This document shows, piece by piece, positions 17,793 through 24,859 of a stretch of DNA of 38,032 nucleotides (position 1 is the stretch's first letter; the number at the start of each line of letters is the position of its first letter). The position numbers were made by a program, and so were the translations under genes. The stretch comes from GCA-2686265 sp036010965. Its GTDB lineage: Bacteria > Planctomycetota > UBA1135 > GCA-002686595. Where the stretch lies: NCBI GenBank assembly GCA_036010965.1, contig DASCMO010000063.1:1-38032 (forward strand), given 5' to 3'. Below the pieces are notes generated by a model. The model made no database searches. It saw nothing but the letters and a program-made list of their open reading frames with translations, and was not told the origin of the DNA.

Positions 17793-19265
17793 CTAGCCAT
17801 CGCCCTCGTCGGCGATGCGCAGGGCGCGCTGGTGCTCGTGGAGATTGGCGATCCGCGGGCGCTCGCCCGTGCCGATGACGCGCAGGCCGTAGCCCTGTGG
17901 GGCGACCAGCTCCATGGCCCGGTCGCCGTGCCAGCCGACGAACAGCCCGCGAGGCCACTCGGCGAGGCCCTTGACCTCGATCGGCGTCACCGGATCGAGG
18001 AAGCGGAAGGCGACGTTCCAGTAGACGTTGCCGCGCGCGGAGTGGGGCCCGCGCCCGTAGGAGCCGCCGCTGCGCAGGGGTTGCTTCAAGCGGCCGGCGA
18101 CCTCGATCTCGATCTCGGTGTGGAGGTTCTCGAAGGGATTGGCGCGGTGGCAGTCCAGGGCGAGGTCGCGCCCCCAGCCCTTCGAGTACACGTTGTTGTG
18201 CGCGCCCCAGGTCAGGGTCGTTCCGTGGCGGTGGGGAGCCTCGATGCGCCAGTTCGTGACGAGGCAGTGGGTCGAGCGCGAGAGGGTGAGCGGATGGTGC
18301 ATGCCCTTGCCGGTCATCAGCGCACCGTCCACAGTCACCCGGCGCGAGGAGCCGATGCTGACGCCGCTGTCGCCGTGGTCGACGGCGACGTCGCGCACCC
18401 AGCAGTCGATGGCGCCCGAGATCGTGATGGCGTTGTAGCCCTTCTCCTTGAGGTGCGGCTGGCGCTTCGTCTCGGGGAAGCGGAACGACAGTCCCTCGAC
18501 GCCGCACTCGCTCAGGTGCGGCCGGCGCGTGAGGCGCGGCTTCCACTCGGGCCGTAGCTCGAAGCCGAGGGGCGTGGACACGCGCACCACTCCCTCCGCG
18601 TAGCTCTCGACCTGAAGCCACTCCGTCAGCCGCGGGTCTGTGCGCTTGCGCATCTCGAGCGTCATCAGATCGGGGTAGGCGATGCCGCCGTGCAGGTGGT
18701 CGAGGAGGGTGTCGTCGCCGGTGTCGTTGTACCAGGCGAGCTCCAGCCACTCGCCCGGGCGCGGCGGCGCGGCATCGTCCGCGAGGGCGAGGGGGAAGGC
18801 GCGCGCGCCGGCCTCGGCCGCGCCGGCGAAGCCCAGGACCTCGTCGCCACCGCGCGGCGCGAGGGAGAGGAAGCTGCCCGACCAGCTCCAGTTCTTGCTC
18901 GGGCCTTCGATGTCCGTCAGGGAGAGGGGGCATTCGAGGATCGTCGCGCCGCTCCCCGCGCCCGAGAGGACCACGCCGTCGCCGTGGATCGAGACGCGGC
19001 TCGCCAGGGTCCAGCGCCCGGCGTCCAGGCGCACGACTCCGCCCCCGGCGGCGGCCGCCGCGTCGAGGGCGGCCTGCAGGGCCGGACCGTCGTCGGTGCC
19101 GTCGCCGGGACGCGCGCCGTGCTCGGTCGGGTCGATCGTCGCCTCGCGCTCGGGCGGCACCGCTCCCTCGCGGTAGCCCACGCGGCTGAAGTCCGGCAGG
19201 CCGGCGGGGAGCTCCCCGGCCGCCCCCGCCGCGCCCAGCGCGCTCAGGATCACGAGCGTCCACAT
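17793..19265 (-). CDS. Secreted pectate-lyase-superfamily (right-handed beta-helix) protein
   Basis: The product is 490 residues. It begins with a short signal peptide (TLVILSALGAAGAAG). The segment ATIDPTEHGARPGDGTDDG followed by ALQAALDAAAAAGGGVVRLDAG is the standard entrance to pectate lyase-3 type beta-helices, which bind and cleave or modify polysaccharides. Successive helix turns are visible (HGDGVVLSGAGSGATILE, AITISGAIDCWVRDVAV, VTVDGALMTGKGMHHP, STHCLVTNWRIEAPH). I cannot tell whether it is a lyase, hydrolase or epimerase, nor what the substrate is. The start codon is only 11 bp from the stop of an integrase fragment, which suggests its native promoter region was replaced. Confidence 0.8.
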   Translation of the reverse strand: MWTLVILSALGAAGAAGELPAGLPDFSRVGYREGAVPPEREATIDPTEHGARPGDGTDDGPALQAALDAAAAAGGGVVRLDAGRWTLASRVSIHGDGVVLSGAGSGATILECPLSLTDIEGPSKNWSWSGSFLSLAPRGGDEVLGFAGAAEAGARAFPLALADDAAPPRPGEWLELAWYNDTGDDTLLDHLHGGIAYPDLMTLEMRKRTDPRLTEWLQVESYAEGVVRVSTPLGFELRPEWKPRLTRRPHLSECGVEGLSFRFPETKRQPHLKEKGYNAITISGAIDCWVRDVAVDHGDSGVSIGSSRRVTVDGALMTGKGMHHPLTLSRSTHCLVTNWRIEAPHRHGTTLTWGAHNNVYSKGWGRDLALDCHRANPFENLHTEIEIEVAGRLKQPLRSGGSYGRGPHSARGNVYWNVAFRFLDPVTPIEVKGLAEWPRGLFVGWHGDRAMELVAPQGYGLRVIGTGERPRIANLHEHQRALRIADEGDG

Positions 19266-19276
19266 GGACTCAGAGC

Positions 19277-19630
19277 CTACTCCCTGGCGCGCCGGCGGAG
19301 GGACCCGTGGCCGATACTCTCGTCGAACCAGGAGAGGATCCGCCGTCGTTCGGCCTGGGTACTCTCGGACAGCTCTCGCCCAGCCAGGTGGTCAAGGTAG
19401 TCCGCCACATGACCAACGAGCGGTAGCTGCCCGTGACTCGCGATGTCCGCGTCGCGACGATCCACCACGCCCGACGTGCGCAACGCGACATCGGCAACCA
19501 GCCCGTTGGTAATCCGCTGCGCCGCCCGTCGATCCGTGGTTCGGCTCGATTGCTCACGCCGCCGACCGCCCTCGTCGAAGTACTGGATGATCCAGTTCCC
19601 GGCGCCCTTTCGTTTGAAGAGGGATGCCAT
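19277..19630 (-). pseudogene. Tyrosine recombinase (integrase), N-terminal fragment
   Basis: The 117 residues begin with an Arm-type DNA-binding beta-sheet (MASLFKRKGAGNWIIQYFDEG, then RREQSSRTTDRRAAQRI) followed by the SAM-like core-binding helices (LVGHVADYLDHLAGRELSESTQ). The frame then ends seven residues later at a stop (LRRRARE). The catalytic domain with the R-H-R-Y tetrad is missing, so it is not functional. The start follows the HTH gene's stop by one base, as in a working xis-int pair. The break lies within about 30 bp of the pectate-lyase-fold gene. Confidence 0.8.
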
Positions 19631-19631
19631 G

Positions 19632-19910
19632 TCAGTTGCTTCCTTGTCTAGATCCTACGCTCTTGCCAGCCCGTTGCTTCCTTGCCCGCACCCATGCCCG
19701 AACATCAGGTGGGTCGTATCTCACCGTCCGACCCATCCGCACGCAGGGGATGTCGCCTCGGTTCGTCAGCTCCCACAGTTTTCTTTCCGAGATGGCCAGA
19801 TACGCCGCGACTTCGTAGGCCCGTAGAAGCCGAGCACCCCCCTGGACTCCGTTACGCCCCTTTGCTTCACACGGATTCCCTGCTTGCGACAAGGGGTTGG
19901 GAGCGTCCAT
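19632..19910 (-). CDS. Excisionase-like helix-turn-helix protein (AlpA/MerR-type)
   Basis: The product is 92 residues from an ATG at 19910; a longer frame reaches 20066 but the extension has no motif. The core RLLRAYEVAAYLAISERKLWELTNRGDIPCVRMGRTVRYDP is the winged-helix DNA-binding pattern of excisionases and AlpA regulators: helix-turn-helix, then the wing with G-R-x-x-R-Y. Such proteins bend DNA at the attachment site and direct excision. It lies directly upstream of the integrase fragment with one base between. Repeats of GTTGACGG lie just upstream of its start and are good candidate binding sites. Confidence 0.85.
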   Translation of the reverse strand: MDAPNPLSQAGNPCEAKGRNGVQGGARLLRAYEVAAYLAISERKLWELTNRGDIPCVRMGRTVRYDPPDVRAWVRARKQRAGKSVGSRQGSN

Positions 19911-19935
19911 GGGGTTTTCATCGACGCGGCTAACT

Positions 19936-20063
19936 GTTGACGGTACGCCCGTGGCCAGGAAGGGTTCACGGTTGACGGTCGTTGACGGCCCTGAGCAACT
20001 CTCCCCTGCTTGCTCTCTAGAAGAACTCAGCGAGGGGCCGTCAACCTGTCCACGTGTGTCAAC
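19936..20063. repeat. GTTGACGG repeat cluster in the mobile-element remnant
   Basis: GTTGACGG occurs at 19936, 19971 and 19981 on the plus strand, and CCGTCAAC at 20038-20045 on the minus strand; a partial copy (GTCAAC) lies at 20058-20063. GTTGACGGCC (19981-19990) and GGCCGTCAAC (20036-20045) form a perfect 10-bp inverted repeat. The cluster lies between the primase fragment and the excisionase-like gene, where an integrase/excisionase arm region, a promoter operator or a replication origin would be expected. Confidence 0.6.
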
Positions 20064-20280
20064 CACGGCTGCCCGCCTCCTCTGCGTTAGGGTCAGGCCT
20101 TAGCCGGATCCCCTTGCGCCCACGGACTGAGGCGCCATCCATCTTCCCATTCGCCTTGTTGAATCCAAGCCGGGTGAACCGATCACCCATGGCCACTCGC
20201 GAAAACGTCCTGGCCCGCCGCTCGTGCAGGAACGACTCCAGTGCCGTGAACAGCGTGCCGTTCGATTCCCACGCCCCCGC
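20059..20280 (-). pseudogene. C-terminal fragment of a phage/plasmid primase-like protein
   Basis: Only about the last 75 residues remain (from WESNGTLFTALESFLHER through MGDRFTRLGFNKANG to RGRKGIRLRP). A trailing winged domain with a final G-(I/L)-R-L motif is typical of the C-terminal ends of D5/P4-type primase-helicases on mobile elements. The assignment rests on this pattern and on position beside the excisionase and integrase, so it is moderate. The frame stays open beyond 20280 only as the antisense of the repeat protein on the other strand. Confidence 0.45.
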
Positions 20281-21233
20281 CTCCAGGACACGTTCGGCGA
20301 GAGCGACAGCCCCGCCGGCGCGGGCGTGTTCGGCTGGGCCACCGACCTCACCGGCGGCTTCTGCTCGGGGGTCTACGGCGAGGCCGACTCCCCCAACGGC
20401 GCGGGCGTCCTCGGCTGGGCCAGCAGCCTGACCGGGGTCACCGTGGGCATCTCCGGACAGGTCGATTCCGACCAGGGCACCGGTGTGCTCGGCTGGGCGA
20501 CGGCCGACACCGGCGTGACGACCGGCGTGCGCGGAGCGAGCGATGCCGACTCGGGCGCGGGCGTGGAGGGCTACGCGACCGAGACCGCCGGCGCGAACTA
20601 CGGCGTCTACGGCGAGACCGCCTCGCCCGCCGGCTACGGCGTCTTCTCTACCGGTGACATGGGCACGACAGGCGTCAAGGCCTTCGTGCAGCCCCACCCC
20701 TCCGATCCAGCCAAGGAGATCCGCTTCGTGTGCCTCGAGGGCGACGAGTCAGGCACGTACTTCCGCGGCAGCGGGCGGATCGTGGACGGCCGGGCGACAA
20801 TCGTGGTCCCCGAGGCCTTCGCGCTGGTGAGCGAGCCGGGGAGCTTGACCGTGCAGCTCACCCCCTCGGGCGCTCGCGCGCTCCTGTGGACCGAGGGCGA
20901 GTCCCTCGAGACGATCGAGGTGCGCGGCGACACCGACGTGCGCTTCCACTACTTCGTCAACGGTGTGCGGCGCGGCTTCGCCGACCACCAGGCGATCCGT
21001 GAGAATCGCTCCTTCGTCCCCGAGGTACGCGGCGCGCCCTTCGGCACCCAGTACCCCGCCGAGCTGCGGCAAATCCTCGTGGAGAACGGCATCCTGACCG
21101 CCGACGGCACCCCCGACGAGCAGACCGCCGCCGAGCAGGGCTGGGAGCTCGCCGACGAGGCGCCCGCCGGGGTCGGCCACCCGACACCGACCGTGCCCGT
21201 CTCCCGAGGGGCCGCTCGGCGCCAGACGCGCTG
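20281..21233 (+). pseudogene. Glycine-rich repeat surface protein missing its 5' end
   Basis: About 315 residues are readable. The first half is made of about 6 repeats of a G-V-x-G-x-A/S-D-S-x-x-G-A-G-V-x-G-x-A pattern (GESDSPAGAGVFGWAT, GEADSPNGAGVLGWAS), which suggests a beta-solenoid or phage tail-fibre-like stalk. The second half begins with TGVKAFVQPHPSDPAKEIRFV and continues as a compact beta-rich domain, ending in a Pro/Ala-rich tail. No start codon or signal peptide precedes the repeats; upstream sequence is antisense to the primase fragment. So the gene was cut at about 20285 by the mobile element or by a rearrangement. Confidence 0.7.
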
Positions 21234-21296
21234 ACCGGACGGGGCTCCCCCGGAGCAGGCCGGCGCGGCTCCGGGGTCTTCCGAAGAGTGGACCTG

Positions 21297-21750
21297 GGGC
21301 GCCCAGGTGATGCTGAGGGCGTTGGAGGTGTTGAAGTAGCTCTGGCAGGGGGAGCCGCCGGCAGCGGGCGGATCGCGGTACCAGGCCTGGTTGCAGTAGG
21401 TACTGCCCGATGTGACCGCGCCCTCGGTGGAGGAGGGCCGTGGTGGTGGCGGAGCCCGAGGAGTCCATGAAGCGGACCTCGAGGCGCAGGACGTTCCCGC
21501 CGCAGCAACGCAGGCCGTCGCCGAAGGGAATGCCGTCTCCGGAGTGGATGAAGTTGGTCCCCTGGAAGAAGCGGGCCTCTCGCGCGAGGTCCAGCTCGCG
21601 CCGTCGCGCCGGAAGACGTGCGGAAACGGGCTCGCCGCGTCGGTGACCGAGAGGTTGGCGTCGTCGGCGAACCACACCCCGTGGGGGGAGGCGACGCCGC
21701 CGAGGGCAACCGCCGCCGTCGCGTCCCGGCCCGCGGTGCCTGCCTCGGTG
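21297..21750 (-). pseudogene. Frameshifted remnant of a secreted protein with the planctomycete C-terminal domain
   Basis: In minus-strand order, one frame reads FADDANLSVTDAASPF and HVFRRDGASW, the next frame carries FIHSGDGIPFGDGLRCCGG and VRFMDSSGSATTTA, and the first frame resumes at TEGAVTSGSTYCNQAWYRDP and YFNTSNALSITWAP. Joined, these match the C-terminal domains of the proteins ending at 13012 and 31932. So one gene spans at least two frameshifts and lacks a clean stop and start. Upstream it meets the ric gene's end directly. The first segment looks like an FG-GAP-type repeat, so the parent was probably an FG-GAP protein. Confidence 0.7.
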
Positions 21751-21752
21751 AC

Positions 21753-22424
21753 CTACTGCTCGCGAGCGCGGGGGTGGAGGACGTTGTTCTCGAGGTGGAT
21801 GTGCTCGTGGAGCGACGTCTCGAGGGACTCCAGAGCCGCCCACAGGGCGCGCCAGGTGTTGCACGCGTCCTCGGGCAGGGTGAAGTCGCCCGTCAGGGAG
21901 CGCACCTCGCGCAGCATCCCGCCGAGGGTGTCGTGCTCCATCTCCATCACGTGCATCGGTCCCAGCGCCATCGCGCCCTGACCGGCCTTGATCGTCGGGA
22001 AGAGGATCTCCTCCTCCTTGGGCAGGTGCTGCTCGATGTCCGCCTTGATCGCAAGGAAGGTCCGCAGCAGCCCGTCGAAGCAGGCACGGTCCTTGTCGCC
22101 GTGGACGGCGTGGACCTTGCGCACCATCTCCTCGATGCGCGGCAGCTCCTCGCGCAGGGGCTCGTGGTAGGTCACGAGGATGTGGTCGATCAGCTCGGAC
22201 AGCGGGCGCCCGCTCCAGTCGACCTCCTCGGCCTCGCGCCCGGCGACCTCGCTCTCGATCTCGGCGAGGAGTCCGGTGAGGTCGAGCTCGCGCTCGTCGC
22301 ACGCTGCGGCGAGGGACTGGCCGCCGCCGCAACAGAAGTCGATGCCGTGGCGCGCGAAGACGCGGGTGGCGAGGGGATGGAGGGTGGCCAGGGCGCCTAC
22401 GGTCGTGTCCGCGGTGATGCTCAT
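21753..22424 (-). CDS. Iron-sulfur cluster repair di-iron protein (RIC/ScdA/YtfE family)
   Basis: The product is 223 residues. RIC proteins repair Fe-S clusters damaged by nitric oxide or peroxide, using a hemerythrin-like di-iron site. The N-terminal ScdA/DUF542 domain is clear: TRVFARHGIDFCCGGGQSL with the conserved Cys pair (about residues 20-38). The C-terminal hemerythrin-like helices carry the iron ligands in LIDHILVTYH, EQHLPKEEEILFP, EMEHD and HEHIHLENNVLHP. Length is normal. The start overlaps the stop of the TetR gene upstream (ATGA), so they are a two-gene operon. The regulation by the TetR is therefore likely. Confidence 0.95.
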   Translation of the reverse strand: MSITADTTVGALATLHPLATRVFARHGIDFCCGGGQSLAAACDERELDLTGLLAEIESEVAGREAEEVDWSGRPLSELIDHILVTYHEPLREELPRIEEMVRKVHAVHGDKDRACFDGLLRTFLAIKADIEQHLPKEEEILFPTIKAGQGAMALGPMHVMEMEHDTLGGMLREVRSLTGDFTLPEDACNTWRALWAALESLETSLHEHIHLENNVLHPRAREQ

Positions 22425-23053
22425 TGCCTGTCGCTTTCGTCGGGGGAGGGTGGGGTGGAGGCGGGGTTCGCCAGGAGCGCCAGGAGGGCGCCGACGACCC
22501 GTCGGGGCGCGGCGGGTGAGGCGGCCTCGCGGTGCACGCCGCCGCCGGAGATCAAGGAGTGCACCGTGCCCGTGAAGATCGAGAGCATCGCCTCGACCGC
22601 GATGTCCTCGCGCAAGGCGCCACAGGCGACACCGTCGGTGAAGGCCTGCACCAAGAAGGCGCGCGAGCGGCGCACCAGCGCGCGCAGGCGCTCGACGGCG
22701 GCGTCAGGCACGCACAGATAGACCTGATCGGACAGGAGCAACCAGGCCAGGTCCGGCCGGCCGCCGACGAGGGCGACGCGCTCGAGGGCGAGGCGCTCGA
22801 GGCGCTCGGTGGGGGGCAGGTCGGCGGGGGGGAAGGTGCGCTCGAGAGCCTCGACCGCGACCTCGACCGCCTCGCAGAGGATCTCGTCGAGGGACGCGAA
22901 GTGACGGAAGAGGGCTCCCGAGGTCAGGCCGACCTCGCCGGCGAGGTTGGAGGCCGTGAAGGCCGGCGCCCCGCGCTCGCCGATCAGGCGCAGGGCCGCC
23001 TCGGCGATCTCTCGCCGACGGACGCGGGTGGGCTTGCGGGTGGTGGAGGGCAC
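22421..23053 (-). CDS. TetR-family transcriptional regulator
   Basis: The product is 210 residues from a GTG. The N-terminal HTH is typical: RRREIAEAALRLIGERG (helix 1), SNLAGEVGLTSGALFRHFASLDEIL (recognition helices and the conserved YRHF-like end). The C-terminal ligand domain is helical without a telling motif (LALERVALVGG, then AFLVQAFTDGV). It forms an operon with ric. A perfect 7+7 dyad 36 bp upstream of the start is a good operator candidate. Because its target is a Fe-S repair gene, the inducer may be nitric oxide, peroxide or a haem-related signal; that is inference. Confidence 0.93.
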   Translation of the reverse strand: MPSTTRKPTRVRRREIAEAALRLIGERGAPAFTASNLAGEVGLTSGALFRHFASLDEILCEAVEVAVEALERTFPPADLPPTERLERLALERVALVGGRPDLAWLLLSDQVYLCVPDAAVERLRALVRRSRAFLVQAFTDGVACGALREDIAVEAMLSIFTGTVHSLISGGGVHREAASPAAPRRVVGALLALLANPASTPPSPDESDRQ

Positions 23054-23086
23054 GCTGGAAGGGGCCGGGAGACGGTCCTGCCGTTT

Positions 23087-23114
23087 TTGTAAGTAAATAC
23101 ATACTTACTATAAG
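23087..23114 (+). promoter_or_regulatory. Divergent promoter with TetR-type operator
   Basis: GTAAGTAAATACATACTTAC (23089-23108) is a perfect 7+7-bp inverted repeat around six bases. It lies within a plus-strand sigma-70-like promoter: TTGTAA (23087-23092), a 16-bp spacer, and TATAAG (23109-23114). A regulator bound here would block that promoter. On the minus strand, TATAGT overlaps the same site and could serve as -10 for the tetR-ric operon. The block is strikingly AT-rich in its surroundings. Confidence 0.75.
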
Positions 23115-23253
23115 ACGAGGCCTTGGCAAGGGTGAGCGGGGTGTTTTTTCGAGGTCCCTCGAGATCGCGGCGGCGAGCTGGGGCCCCGGGCAGGGCGCCG
23201 GACCGCGCCCCGGCCGCTTGCATCAGATCGGGGCCGAGCCCAACCTGGGGCCG

Positions 23254-24787
23254 ATGGAAGCCGGAGGAGGGCGAGCGCCGCGAACGTCCGTCACGGCCCA
23301 CCTCGCCCGTGCGGGGTGGGGTCTGGGCGCCCACCGCTCCGTCCATCCGCGCCGCAGGCCCCGCTCCCGGGGCGCAGGACCCCTGGCGGCCTGGGTCGCC
23401 GTCGCCTTCCTCGCCTCACCCTCCCCGGCGTCCCTCACTCCCGCGTCCGCCCAGGGCCCGCCCGGCTCCCGGGCAGGGACCGAACCCGCCGAGGACGCCG
23501 CCGTCACCGCCCTCGTCGGCGACGCGCGCGAGGCCGGAGACGCCCTGCGCGGCGCGGCCGTCTTCGCTTCGGCCGAGGCCGCCTGCCTCGGCTGCCACCG
23601 GATCGGCGAGCACGGCGGCTCGGTCGGGCCGGACCTCTCGCGCATCGGCGGCGAGTGCAGCGACGAGGAGCTCGCCGTCGCGCTCCTGTGGCCCCAGCGC
23701 GACGTCGCCGAGGAGTACCGCCTGTGGAGTGTGCTCGGCACGGACGGCGTCCTGCGCTCGGGCTTGATCGTCGAGGAGGACGAGGCGGGCGTCATGCTCC
23801 TCGATCCCGCCGACGAGCACGTCGAGCGCCTCGCCCGCGCCGAGATCGAGGCGCGGCGCAGCAGCGGCAGCCCGATGCCCGACGGCCTCGTGGACGCCCT
23901 CTCGCGCGGGGCGCGCGCCGACCTCCTGCGCCTGTTGGGCGACCTCGGGCGGGAGGACGGACCGAGCCCCGACGCCGTGGCCGAGGTCCTCCACCACGCC
24001 CGCGCCCACCTCCACGGCCCGGCGGCCTTCGATCCGCCGCGCGGGCCGCTCCATCCAGAGCGCTGGCCGCGCCACGACCACCCGCTCAACCGCCCGCGCG
24101 TCTACGACTTCTACGCCAGACAGGCCGACCACTTCGGCGTCCTCGACCACCCGCCGGCCCTGCTCGCCCCCTACGCGGGCCTCGACGGCGCCGACACCGG
24201 CCACTGGGGCGCTCAGGACGAGGACACCTGGCGCGACGACGGTTGGAAGCGGGCGCGGCTGGGTTCGGTGCAGGCGGGGGTCTTCCGCGGCGGAGGGGTC
24301 ACCGTCGCTCGCGCCGTTTGCCTGCGCCTCGGCGAAGAAGCCGAGCTCTCCGCCTGCTTCGATCCCGACACCCTCTCCGTCGCGGCGGTCTGGCGCGGCG
24401 GCTTCCTCGCCATCGCCGACACGCGCCACGGCCTCACCGACGGCCTGCGCCTGGCGGGCGAGCCGCTCGAGGCGCCGCCCGCCGGCCCTCCGCCTGGCGC
24501 CGTCGACTACCACGGCTTCTACCGCCACGGCGAGCGGGTGCTCCTCGCCTATGCGGTCGACGGGGTCGAGCACCTCGACGCGCTGTGGGCGGAGGACGGG
24601 GAGCTCACGCGCCTCTGCGCGAAGCGCGCCGAGCACCCCCTGCGCGGGCTGACCGCCGGCGGCCCCGCGCGCGACCCCTGCGAGCGTGAGACGGCCGTGC
24701 TCCGCGGCGGCGGCCGCCCCTACGCCGTCGACACGATCGAGCTCCCCGAGCCCGAGCCCGGCGAGGTGCCCCTCAAGCGCCAGAAGG
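23254..24787 (+). pseudogene. Exported haem-binding (PVC cytochrome-like) protein, 3' end missing
   Basis: The readable product is about 510 residues. The start is uncertain (ATG at 23254, or a TTG at 23218). After a signal peptide (PLAAWVAVAFLASPSPAS) the first domain is a c-type haem segment, CLGCHRIGEHGGSVGPDLSRIGG, with one C-x-x-C-H; the stretch LRSGLIVEEDEAGVMLLDP that follows is typical of the planctomycete haem-binding domain. A second large beta-rich domain follows (HWGAQDEDTWRDDGW, TVARAVCLRLGEEAEL). At about 24787 (PLKRQ) the homologous sequence stops and the frame runs on only as antisense of the sulfatase gene. So the 3' end is missing. The gene is read from the divergent promoter at 23.1 kb. 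Confidence 0.75.
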
Positions 24788-24859
24788 TATCCATGGAGAG
24801 TGACCGTGGAATCGTGGATGAAGACCCGAGATATGGAGGACCGTCCCCCACACCGTACC

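Larger units (their letters stand above)
19277..20280 (-). mobile_element. Remnant of an integrative element (primase end, excisionase-like HTH, integrase start)
   Basis: Read on the minus strand, this stretch holds the C-terminus of a primase-like protein, a regulatory region with GTTGACGG repeats, an excisionase-like HTH gene, and the N-terminus of a tyrosine recombinase. The order matches the end of many integrative elements and prophages. Both outer genes are cut, the integrase after about 110 residues and the primase before its last 75, so the element is a remnant. The right breakpoint adjoins a gene that itself lacks a 5' end. Confidence 0.7.

Noticed and set aside
20262..20287. Sequence resembling the 3' end of tmRNA or tRNA (TTCGATTCCC, then CCCCGCCTCCA)
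   Set aside because: The T-arm stem does not pair and no RNA body precedes it. It lies at the element's breakpoint, so an attachment-site origin is possible, but it also codes readable primase residues on the minus strand.
20281..20697. Minus-strand continuation of the primase fragment's open frame
   Set aside because: It is the complement of the Gly-rich repeats and shows only their antisense periodicity (Gly, Val, Ala, His, Arg).
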